Assembly: GCF_035083965.1 (NCBI RefSeq)
Contig: NC_089725.1
Span: 25,863,925 to 25,927,924 of the forward strand
Source: Branchiostoma lanceolatum
Taxonomy: Eukaryota; Chordata; Leptocardii; Amphioxiformes; Branchiostomatidae
Direction: 5' to 3'
Length of the DNA stretch: 64,000 bases
Positions 45,239-56,900 of the stretch are shown piece after piece (position 1 is the stretch's first letter; each line of letters opens with the position of its first letter). Position numbers and translations under genes: made by a program. The notes under the pieces are model-generated. The model did no database searches, was not told where the DNA came from, and was given only the letters and a program-made list of their open reading frames with translations.

Positions 45239-48047
45239 ATGGCGTCTTCTCAACACATTGCGGACGAGGCAGACGACGTTTCATCGTCGGTAAGTCGGCT
45301 GTCGTCCTCCTATGACCAAATATTTGCGTTATTATCTGGTTTATGTTAAAATGATCATATAACACGTAGTTTTGTGCTAATAGAAGGGGAACCAGCGTTT
45401 CCTTATACGGTTTTATGCTTCTACTGTTAGGAGGGAGGGGGGCAAAAGACAGCACAAAGTCTGCAGAAAAATATTTATCAAGGAGTTTTTGAAAAAGCCC
45501 CCTCCCATAATTCTAGCGTCTGATTCTATATCTAACCATTGCGTGTGTCTGGTTCCTTCAGGAAGAGATGGAGTCGGACTCTGACTCAGATGAGGAGGTT
45601 GGGGAGGGATCCAAGGTACTGAAGGCAGGAGGTGATGCAAGGAGTGGAGCCACAACTTCGCCCACAACTACAGCTAATGCGGTAATATATATAACGTTAA
45701 CTGTTATCGCTAAATATCATTGTCCTTGGCACAACATACATTTAATCTTCGCCAACATGGTGATTTTTGTTAAGGTGTATGATTGTGGTTAATGTTGATC
45801 AGGTTTTATTGTTGTTGTCTCTGTTTCTCTTGTCTTCTGTTTCTATTTTATTATATAAAGACGTACCAGTTGACAATCAGGACCCTCAGATGATGTTTAC
45901 AACTGTCAGCAAAGAATGTTGTCCATTGCATGTCCTTTTTTTCTCCACCTATGTGTAATTATATCATTTCCTTTTAAATTGCAGAATACGATGAAGAAAG
46001 GTAAGTGTTGGAGCACTGCAAACTTGTAACATTTGTTGTTTTTATTTTCCTTGTTGATTCATTGTGTTGAAGATCATCATATCATAACCTTTTCAGCAAT
46101 TTTAAAAACAAATTTTCTCATCCCAGAATGAAATAACATCATGCCATTTTCTTTTGAAATGTTTCCAAACAGAATTGTCTACAATGTCATTTGAGGACAT
46201 TCAAAAACTCAGGGACAAAATAGGCACAAAAACGTAAGTACATGTACATGTACATCTAACATACTACAGTAAATTGGCTTAATTTTGCAGGATGGAAGGA
46301 AGGTGTTCATTGTCTGTGTTTTAAGTCCATTGTTACTGCAAGTAAGAGCACATTTTGAGTTCAATGAAACCAGGAATATAAAACTACTGCAAGTATTTCA
46401 CGATTTACAGTATCTGTGCATTGTCCTATTAAGCAGCTTTCCTTTTGCTGTATTCATTATTTTGCTTTTCTCTCATTTCCACAGATACAACCAAGCTCTC
46501 AATGGTTCAAGTAGCAGGAGAGATCAAAGTAAAGTATTCAAGAGAGCCAACAAAAACAGGTAGCCTTGATAAATAATAGTACTTATATTCTTTTAATTTT
46601 TTTTGTCTGTCTCAATTTATTTATTTAACCAAAGTACATCTCAGATGTACGGATCTGTTTTTCAGATATCCCTGGGCACAAACATTAAAACATTAACTCT
46701 TGCTGAACATTTCTCATCATCACCAACAAACATTTTTTTTCACTTCCAGGCCAGTAGAAATGTCTTCCAAAATGCGACCTCCAAGGATACGCCAGGTGGC
46801 TCCAGTAAAAAAGAAGGTAAGTCTTTTTTTCACAACTTGGACATTTGTTTTTGTAACACTTTAAATGTAAGGCAGAACCAAGCACTAATGCAATATCTCG
46901 TTATCTGTTGCACTTTCAGATTCACAGAGACCCACGTTTTGATGACCTGTCAGGAGAGTATGATGAAAAGATCTTTGAAAAGTCTTACTCTTTCTTGGAC
47001 CCAATGAAGGCCAGAGAAAAGAAGGTTAGTTGATGCTCCCAGGTACAGTTGCATCACCTTGTTGAAGACATGGATTTACTGTACTGTACTGTACTGTACT
47101 TATTTAGCTGTGTTGGTTGGGCTTTCTACTATTTTACTACGTATATACCCTCCATTGATCATTGTACATGTATCTATACTACTCCAATCCAGTAAGAATT
47201 GATACCCTTCTCACTGGCAATGCAACATTTGAGTTGAAGTTTAACAACTGTATTTGCTATATTGACTGCCCTAATTGCCCTTTTCTGAATGACCTTTTGT
47301 TGTCTACACTAGACATGTTGTCACCTTGGTTCTTTCATGTGGTTTGAACTGATACATCCTTTTTACAGTACCTCGAGAAGCAGCTGCAGAAAGAAAGGGA
47401 TGAGGGCAGAAAAGGGAAGATTCAAAAGCTCATTAGAAGAATGGTAAGCCCCATTTTTGTGAGATCAGTTGTGTAACTGGTGTTTATGCATATTTTAAGT
47501 GTAATAAGGAAAGTAAAGTCATGATCAATTCCACTTACTGTCTTTTTTACTCTTTTGACTTAAAACTTAGGAACAACAAGAAAGAAGCAAACGACAGGAG
47601 GACATGAAGGAAAAGGCCCTCCAGGAATGGAAGGCCAAGGAGAAGGAGCTGGTCAGACAGGGAAAGAAACCATACTTCCTCAAGAAATGTAAGAATCATT
47701 TGATTGCATTTTGTATCATTTGCCTAATAATTCTCATGTTCACTGACTTGGGCCACATTAGATACTTCTTCTAATGCTAAGAGTAAAGCCATGATCCATA
47801 CTATTGACAGTATGTGTTTTGAATATCATCAAACTGCAGCGGACTTTGATTTATTTGTATAATGATGCTGTTTCAACCGTTATCTTCATAAATGCGTGTA
47901 AAATGTTTTTCAGCCGAGGAGAAGAAGTTGGTGCTGGCACAGAAGTTCAAAGAGCTGAAGAAGAGCGGCAAGGTGGAGAAGTTCTTGCAGAAAAAGCGGA
48001 AGAAGAATGCAGCAAGAGATCGCAAACATCTCCCTACAGACTCTTGA
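45239..48047 (+). CDS. RRP36: RRP36, rRNA processing protein
   Basis: RRP36 is a nucleolar protein of the small-subunit processome, needed for early cleavages of pre-rRNA. Ten exons join in frame to 273 residues (human about 259): 45239-45289, 45562-45681, 45985-46000, 46173-46233, 46485-46559, 46750-46816, 46920-47024, 47369-47443, 47571-47688, 47914-48047. The N terminus is acidic (ESDSDSDEEVGEG). Next come TMSFEDIQKLRDKIGTK and the family signature DPRFDDLSGEYDEKIFEKSY with SFLDPMKARE. A Lys/Arg/Glu-rich helical half ends in QGKKPYFLKK and KKRKKNAARDRKHLP. Exon 3 is only 16 nt. AATAAA follows at 48185-48190. The neighbour MRPL11 is convergent. Confidence 0.93.
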
Positions 48048-48184
48048 GATTCTGACAGTGGATTCAGTCTTTCTTGTAAAACTGCAACAACATAGCAAAC
48101 TCATCAAAACCATCTGTTTTATTACAACGCAACTTTTTATTATAATGACTTTTGATTATTATGCATATTTCACAGAAAAATGAA

Positions 48185-48195
48185 AATAAAATAAA
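48185..48195 (+). terminator. RRP36 polyadenylation signals
   Basis: Two overlapping AATAAA hexamers begin at 48185 and 48190, 140 bp after the stop codon. Confidence 0.6.
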
Positions 48196-48555
48196 TGATT
48201 ATGACTATCAGTTTCATGCTTATTACAAAGTTGCAAGTAAATCTCTTAATACTTTATACTTATGAGTATCTTTTAGAAAATGTGTACAAGCAGTATGTCC
48301 TGCAGTACTTGCCAATAAAGATAGGGGTATGGGTACATATTGGTAATGAACTAACAACACTGGTCACTGCCAACAACCTCTCTAAAATAATGTTGTGCTC
48401 AGGTAGGAGTAGGCGCAGTCTATGCAGAGTCCCTTGGATTCAATCAAGAAACACTGTTCTTCCTGTTCTGATTTCAGAAGAGTACAAGTAGTCAATTGTC
48501 CACTGATGTAACATTGCGAGTTGGCAGAAATCCTGACCATCTGTCCTGTGTGTCA

Positions 48556-50581
48556 TCATCTCATGCCTTTCAGTGCTTCTTCTGCAGCTGCTGCCTTCTC
48601 TTCTGCCTCCCTTACTCTTCTCTCAGCCAGCTCCTGTAGGAACACCCCATACTCCTCTGCCTCCAACTGGTGAACAACCTGTAGTCATGGAAACAAAACA
48701 AACAGTCAGCTGCAAGAAATGAACTGGCAGCGCAACCTACCGTATTCCTATCACAAAATACAAAATTTAGGATTAGGCCACATGAACACGATGACAAAAG
48801 GAATGAGAAAAATATACACATACATGTACTAGGTACATGATAAAAACGTACATGTTGTACAATATGCAAAGGGCAGTATACAGTTAGTGTCCTTTGTACC
48901 AACTTAGTTAAGAGAATCTGGACACTACCCATATACTAGACTCTCCAAAAAACTTACATATGTTATTGCCAAAACTTAACACAGAATCTGATATACATGT
49001 ACATGTAGCTTAGAGCTGAGTGGAGTAGAAGAAGCCATTGTTCCCCGTGTTGGCATCGTTGATGTCTCCGTTCAAGGGAACACAGAACAGGACGTGAAAA
49101 GGAAGAAAAAGTCCTATAACTGTTTGTACCTACCTTAATTCCCATCGATTTAGCCTGTCCAATGATGCTTTTACACATCTGTTCAAGGGTCAAATGCTTC
49201 AGGTGTTCCTCTTGACCTTTGACTTTGGCAATCTCATAAACGTGTTTAACAGTCACCATTCCTCCAACTTCATGTCCTGTGCAAGGTAAGAAAATAGCAT
49301 AGTTACACTGAGACAAGAAACAGACACATTTAGTATTGTAGTGTATACTTCATTGTATTCTGTAGGTGTTGCTGTAGGATTAGATTTAGAAACAGGCTAA
49401 ATGGATTTTAAGCTAGAGATTTTTTATGTTACTCTTGCATGAAAGATGTCATCCTTTGCACCATATCTGTGTTTGCTATGCATTTAGCACAAACAATTAA
49501 TGACAGTTGACTGCAAACACTGTAAACTACACTCACCTGTGCTATGAGCCCCTTTAGCCACACCTGCTGCAGCCTTTAAGAAGTATGACGCTGGAGGTAG
49601 TTTGAATTCTATGTTCCATTTCCTATTTGGCTGGATGGACAGATTTTAGTTAATACAACATTAACAAGGACTTTCACCACTTAATGTAGACCACATTGCA
49701 AATTTACTTATTTATTTATTTATCAATCTTTAGGGTGGTCCCTTCAGTTAACATTGTAACTGATTTCCAAGGGAGCCCTTTCATTACATAGAGTTTTCTA
49801 TTTCCAAAGTCGGAGTAGCCTTGTTTCCTGATTCAACCTACACTATAAGTATAAAAAAGCAGATGGCACAAACATCGTTCATTATTCATACTTTTACAAA
49901 AAGGTAGGCTCAAATTTGATGACAAGGTCCTCGACACTTCATCTTGAAAATTGGTATATTGAAGAAAAAAAATCAAATCCCCAAAAACATGACTTTGCAT
50001 CATTAACATTTTCAATATCAAGTTAGTGCGATGATGATATCATTGTTACAGGGAATTACTGGGAAGAAATGACTTACCAATATTGTAATCTTACAAGGAA
50101 TTGGTACACCCTCCTTAATGTGCTTTGTCCTCTCATTAAAGTCCTTGCAAAACTGAGCTATGGGTATTCCTCTCTGGAAAACAAGAATGAATGTTCGCCA
50201 TAAATGTTACATTAGTCATGCATGAACATGATGAAGGACATGATCATACAGACTTTAAGTTGATCACATCTGCCCTTGGGGCTCACACTCTGTCATATTA
50301 TGTCATCTAAATAATCAGTTGATATTGGTTACACTGTCAACCTTAAAGCGTGTTCAACATGCCTTTGATATGGGGCCCTGTTCAGAGAAAGAAATCATAA
50401 TATTTTCAATCTCAAGAGCCATACGTATACCCTGACTATCCAAAGTATTCGTTACCTGTCCTAGGATGGGACCCAGAGGCGGTGCTGGCAGTGCCTGCCC
50501 TGCTGGCACTAAACCCTTGATGAAGTTGGGTCCTCCTACTGCCTGTACCATTTTCTTAGCGGCTTTAGCGCCCTTAGACAT
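48556..50581 (-). CDS. MRPL11: Mitochondrial large-subunit ribosomal protein uL11m
   Basis: This protein belongs to the GTPase-associated stalk base of the mitochondrial large ribosomal subunit. Five minus-strand exons join in frame: 50456-50581, 50078-50173, 49537-49630, 49134-49276 and 48556-48678. They encode 193 residues (human 192). Visible L11 features are the N-terminal [19 protein letters not shown] (PAGxAxPxPPxGP signature), [36 protein letters not shown] (the L11 substrate stretch) and [21 protein letters not shown] mitochondrial-type extension [17 protein letters not shown] ends in an Ala/Glu helix. It is head-to-head with SF3B2 (333 bp between start codons). Confidence 0.97.
49711..49800. 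repeat. Dispersed repeat, inverse copy of the 20.8-kb segment
   Basis: A tttatttatttattta run is followed by ggtggtcccttcagttaaca, then ttgtaactgatttccaagggagccc, the complement of the sequence at about 20820-20868. It lies in MRPL11 intron 2. Confidence 0.6.
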
Positions 50582-50914
50582 GATATTTTCTTAGTTTTCC
50601 ACACTCTTTTCGACCAACATGTGTAGTTCTAGGTCACTGGGGTTACAGCACGGCATTGTGGGGGAATGGTTAGACACTACCATTCAAGAAGGTGTAATTT
50701 TCTTTACAAATTTTCTTTATACATTGATAAAGAAGAATCTATTCATAGATATGTCATCTACACCAAAGAATATCAATAGAATTGAATAGTTCTTTCATAC
50801 TTTAAGAAAATGTTTTCCCATGACTACTTTTTGAAGGATTTAATATTACACAACTTACACAACAACCCCTCTTCACATGGTATCGTCAGTGCGTAGCTTG
50901 CACGCTCGTACAAA
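50582..50914. promoter_or_regulatory. Bidirectional promoter region, MRPL11/SF3B2
   Basis: This is the shortest of the four shared intervals, 333 bp between divergent start codons. No TATA box could be assigned. Confidence 0.5.
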
Positions 50915-53900
50915 ATGGCCGACATGCCGACTCCGACGGTGCAGGAGCTGCAAAAGTTGAGGGTTACAGACCTCAAAGCCAAGTTGTCTGAACTTGGCTT
51001 GGCGGTATCAGGTAAGAAATATCTGATGCACTTTTTGGAAGGGAGTATGTTGTTTTGGGACCTCAATTTGATGCTGAAAATAAACATTCAAAATCACCCC
51101 CCTCCCCAAAATAATACAAGTTCTGGGGCAAATTTTCAAGATTGCCGCTGGTGCTATGGGCAACTGATCGTTTCTCCGCAGCAAATGTAGATGTTATGGA
51201 TAGCCCAAATAACAACGACACTGTCCACAGATATTTTTGTGTACAAAATACACCGAAGTCCGACATATAGCTCAGCAACATCCTGGTTTGCCCACACTTT
51301 ATTAATTTGTAGTGTGGTCACAGACAAAAGGTTGGTAACGTTGTTTGTTGCAGATTATCCTACAGTTGTCTTTTCGTATCTATACTTTCTGGATATCTGT
51401 TAGGAAAGTGTCAGGCAATACTTTGATGTACTTTAACCTTTTTGTAGATGATGCTTACCACAGTGTACCTCTAGAGTTTCATATTTTTGTCCTTATTTTA
51501 TTTTATATCCTTTCGAAGCATGGCTTTACATGATTTGTGATTTATTCAAATTGTAAACGATACAATACACGTGGGCCACAGGCAGCTGTTGCTGGTGTCG
51601 TGGCCCACACACAAGACAATACAAAGCACATAGACTACAAGTAAATAAACAGTGGTAAATACAATCTAAAAAGCAGCGTAATAGATATTAAATTAATTGT
51701 AAACTTTGTACCTCCAAACGTGTGATAACTATCCGGATCACATAGGGTTCGGGAGTGTTATCACACAGGCTTCCATAGAATATTTCGAATGCGTTTCGAG
51801 CGCGCCGGTTGCGCCGCCGTTGGAAATTCAAATACTGGATTCGGAGGTTAGAATCAATGTTGTTGCAGTTTTGTGTTCCGCATTGAAATGTGTGTTTTGT
51901 CGGGTGGGTATGACCAAGGTATGACATAAATAAAATACAACACGATGTATTCCACATCACCCTCGGTCCCAGCCCTCCCGCGGGTCGGATCTCCCTCCGG
52001 CCTACAGCCGTCGGGTGATCCGACCCGCGGTCAGGCTGGTACCTCGGTCGATATGGAATACCCCATGTTGTATTCTATATATATATACAGCGTTCCCGCC
52101 AGGCATACCTCAGTGCGTCTTTGGACGCACTTTTTTTGGAAAAGACGCACTCAGCTGGGCTGAGTGCGTCCAAACAAAATTTTGAAGGGAGGCTAATTTC
52201 TGTCACAAGTGGAACTAGAATCTTAGAACAACCGCTCTATTAGTAAGAAAGAAGCCTACGATGTACTCCCAGGGCTCTCTGTTACGCATTGTTAGCAGTC
52301 CATGCCCAGGGGCGGATCACCGCACGCCTTAAAAACATCAAACTCACGCCGGGCGGCCCTGGCCCCAGTGAGACACGCCCCCGTGAGCCCTAAGATCCGA
52401 AGTTCAGTGAAGTGCCGACGGTCCTACGGCCGCGGGGCCAGTACACAAGATTCACTCGAACAAGGAGCGCCTCTAAATATCGTGTTGTTGCCCTCATTGT
52501 ACTTTTTTAATGACAGTCATGCAGATATTTGCGGCTCTATTAGTATTTTACAAGCCGTTTATATCTTGATCATGAACTGGGACGAGCTCAGGCGAAAGGT
52601 TCGCGCCAAACATGATCATGAAACGCCTGAAGGACGATAGCATCACAACGTAACAAAGCACACGGCAAGCACATCGATACATGAAAAAAATTATGTATGT
52701 CCCAGAAACTAATACAATTCACTAAAATCACACCCAACTTATTGTAATCCTTCGATTTTATATAGAGAAATGTCATTGTGTTTATCAACTTACAATGTGA
52801 TCATGATTTCCCTCTTTTACGTTTGGATGCGGTGAACACACCTCAGTGCAGCCATCTTGTCAAAAGTTGTGTCGCGATTTCGTTCAATTTGCTATTGGAA
52901 AATTGACGCAAAGACCTGATCTCTGGCTCGCAGTATGACTGCACGAGTATGAGCATAGTTTTACGTACATCTAGGAAAAAAAGAATGGTACGTACAGGAT
53001 GAAGAAAGCATGGAGAGTCGTCACTGGGAGCCGAAGCACGCACGGCTTTTCTGTAGAGACACAACTTTCTTTTCCATGGCTGTCGCCTGTAGGACTGTTT
53101 GCCTTGCAGCTACGATTTTGCCACTGGATGATCATTGATTTTCTAGGATTGACCCAACATTGAACCGGCCTGGATGTCATGTTCACTTTTGTGACGGTAA
53201 TTTATGCTTCTTTGACCGACAAATGGATTCTATACTTATCGCATATCGTCCGATAATCAACTAGTTTCGTACTCGGTAACGTTACGAACGTTATGTTTTT
53301 TAATAAACTACGGCCTGCTTGTGAAAATTACTTGTAAGCTCATGTTTACTTACCTTTTCCTGTTAGTAACGTTCACGAGAACTACCGGTGTTAGTGACAT
53401 AAAAACGAACTCTCCGGTCGAGAACAAACGATCGAACATAAAATGAAAACTGATAGCCGGTTTTATCAAACTAATCAAAGACTTAAATAGTATTTTCCAT
53501 GCTCATTATCAAACTTGGTCAGTATCCACGTACCTCAAAACACGAATATTGAAGTAAAACAATGTGTTAGAAGTAAACAACAACGGGTGACAACATAATC
53601 TACCGATTTCCTGCGTTTTGAAAAGCACATTTTTGGGTCGTTCTCGTTAGCACTGCCACCGATAATGACAATGGCGGCGGTAAAAGGGACCACTGACAAC
53701 CACTCTCAATCGCATGATTTGTCTCTCAAAATGCGGGAGATTGCGTTTCTGAAGGCTTGAAGATCCAAAATTTCCCGGGGGAGAATCCCCCCGGACCCCC
53801 CTAAATTGCGACCGCCTTCGGCGGTCGGGTCGCGCCTTCGGCGCTCCCCCTCCTTATTATATTTTGGTGGACGCACTCTTAACCTGGGCTGGCGGGAACG

Positions 53901-56900
53901 CTGTATATATATATCCCCCTTTCTAATCATATGTAATTCTTGTGATACACAATCCACTAGTTGATTCCTGCGAAATATTGTCCAGGTTGATAAACAAATA
54001 TTACCTGAAAAATTGCACAATTTCAGGAAATTACTAATGCACAATATTGCCGGATAAAATATTAAGGCACTAAATAATATTAATAATCACTACCAATTCA
54101 TCAAATCTGTGTAACTAACATACTAGTGCTTAAGTCTTCTATTTCTAAGGCATGCCTCCCAGAGTGATAATGTAGAGACTTTTGTCCCATATAGCTATAA
54201 TTTTAATTGTTATGGATTTCATGACTGCTTTTGATGTCCGAATAATACAGATGTATAATAATTGAATATCTTGGTACAAACCTGCCTTTAGAAATACTAG
54301 AAATAGAATTATGTATGCCAGTTAAGTTACAGTCTGTTCATCTACACACAGATTTGATTTGTGTTGCATTATCCAGAATGATCTAATTTGCTTCATCTAA
54401 AACCAAATGTTGCTAGCTGCACCTTTAGCTCTTCAGATTGCAACAGGTTTGGCCATAAACTTTGATCATCCAGTTGCCCAGTTGTATAACATGACACAAC
54501 TATCTACATTCTTATCTAGTCTATAGTACAGGGCTGTCTCCAGGACCCGTCCCTTCATCCCAAGACAGAAATTTGCTTGTTGGGACGGAAAAAAATTCAA
54601 CCAGTCCGTCCCCATATCTGAACTTTATGACATGAAATTGATGAAAATGTATCTTGGTAAGCTTGAAATGATGAATTTAACAACGAAAACTCAAAACATC
54701 GGCCCCCAGACAATGAGTGGGAAGGAAAAACAATACATTCAAAGCTGGAGACAGCCCTGCTACAGTAGTAACTTACTCCAGTTGCACAATGTGACATTAC
54801 CAATGCTGCCTGGGTGACCTGTGTATTGCTTTGTTGCAATTTCAATAAATGAGATAAGGCCACACCAATTTTATTTGTTGGTTCTCAGATTTTTTCCGAA
54901 AAAAACTAGAGCGACAGGCCGAAAAAAAATGAATTATTTTGCAAATAGTCTGGGTTGAAGATTAGGGTTAATATAACATAAAGTATAATTAGAGGATTGT
55001 TCAAGTTTCAGCTTTGTATGGCTTGTTTTAATGCTATGCACTCCTTTGTTTGATCTAGTACTATAATTCTAGTAACAAAATTACCTTTTGCCATGTAATA
55101 TATGGATTGATATTGAGAAATAGTTTTAATGAATGAAAAATTACAACTTATGATCAATGTGACCACACTTTTTAGGCATGTGCAAGCCTTTATAATCTAT
55201 TTTAGTGGCTATTGAGTTTTACAACTGAACAGATAGTAAGAGTTAAAATTTGTGAATGGGAATAGCCACAGATTTTATTTTTTTTCAAAATGGGAAAAAC
55301 AGGACAGGCTATTCTGAGAAGCAACAAAAAAAATTAGGCTAGGGTGGCCTAAAATGAATAAAAACAATGTGTAACCAACAAAACATTTGATTGCCCACTA
55401 CATCCAACCTGTTCAAATCCAAATGCACATACCCACCTGCAGTACGTTACATAGTCTTGGTATGTTTATAGAGTTGTTCAACACCAATGATTTCAATCTT
55501 CAAGTATTTTTGGCTCTTTGAACTTTGGCTGATTGATATCAAGCCAGTTGCAAGCCTGTTGGGTGAAGCCTCAAGGACATCTACCACATGTTGAACAACA
55601 AAAGATCTAAATATTCTATCTTGTTGAACTGGTTTATACTGGTTACTTGGTGTATGCACCCACGCTGTTTTTGGCCATGTAAATGCTGATGTTGAACAGT
55701 TCAGTAAGCCAAATGTAACATTGTTAGATCCATTTCACCAGAAACCTGTTAAAATTTGGATCAATAAGTATTGTGACTATTGACATAACCTTGGTGTGTT
55801 ACAGTGGTGGACCAAGATGTATGTAGATTTTGTATATGTTTTTCAAAGATTTGTATTGAACCTTATGAATCTGTCCTATTTATTAATCTGTTGCTAATGT
55901 TACAAATTGTACAAAGGTCTCTTTGATGAAAATACTGAATTCAGGTGGAAAGGATAGTGCATGTATGTAAACTCTCTCTGATTTTCATGTCCGCTTGTCA
56001 CATATACATTTGTATAAGTAAAATTTTTACCAAATTAAGTCAGTATGAATATTCTTGTCAACCTCTCCTCTTGATTCATATAGATGTCCCTGATAGTGGT
56101 ATATTTTTGTGTATTTGTTGTTCTTTAAGTCTATATCTGACCTTCCTGTAGTATATTCAACTGTACTTGGCTAGTGAAGTACCGTACGACCATAGTTGGC
56201 AAGTTCAACTTGGATTTGTTGCTGCATGGCCCTTGGTTGTTTGTACATGTAGGGAAGTCAGACATCCTATGTATGGTTTTGTGCCAATACTGGAATAGTC
56301 AATAAGTTATTTTACATATGCATGATTAAAATAGCAGGTCCTGTTCAGTGTATTGAATATCTTGTTCAGCACCTTTTATGGAGTGAACTGTGTGACATGT
56401 CTTCTACTGATTCAGGCAAATTTTACTGTGTGATAGATTTATTTCTGCTTGTTACTGTTAGATTGACTTAGTGTTTAAAGTATCTGTGACTACTTTTCAG
56501 GTCTGAAAGCAGAGCTGGTGAACAGGCTCTTTGAGTTCTACAAGAGGGTAAGTTGTGTGTACAGTTGTTCTTTCTAGTAGATTTAACCAGACAATTAAGT
56601 ACAGCACTAAGGTGTATTCAATATTTTCTGTTATAATTACATGTACGTAAATGATACATGTACATGTATAACTATGAGAAAGACATTGTCTTGCCATGTG
56701 CTTTGATATGCTATCTATGTTTTTGATGCGATACAATGTCTAGTTTGCAGGTATATTTCAGTGGTACTAGTAAGCACTACTGTTGATAGAAAACACAGGT
56801 CAAAGGTAGTCCCAAAGCTATTGATGTTAAATGGTGTATTCATGTTTGAATTGAAAACTGTCTTGATCTTTTCCCTGTAGCAACACCAAGCAGCACAAAT

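Noticed and set aside
52970-53186. Transposase fragment inside the hAT-like element
   Set aside because: The minus-strand frame has several Cys and His but no recognisable zinc-finger spacing or hAT dimerisation motif.
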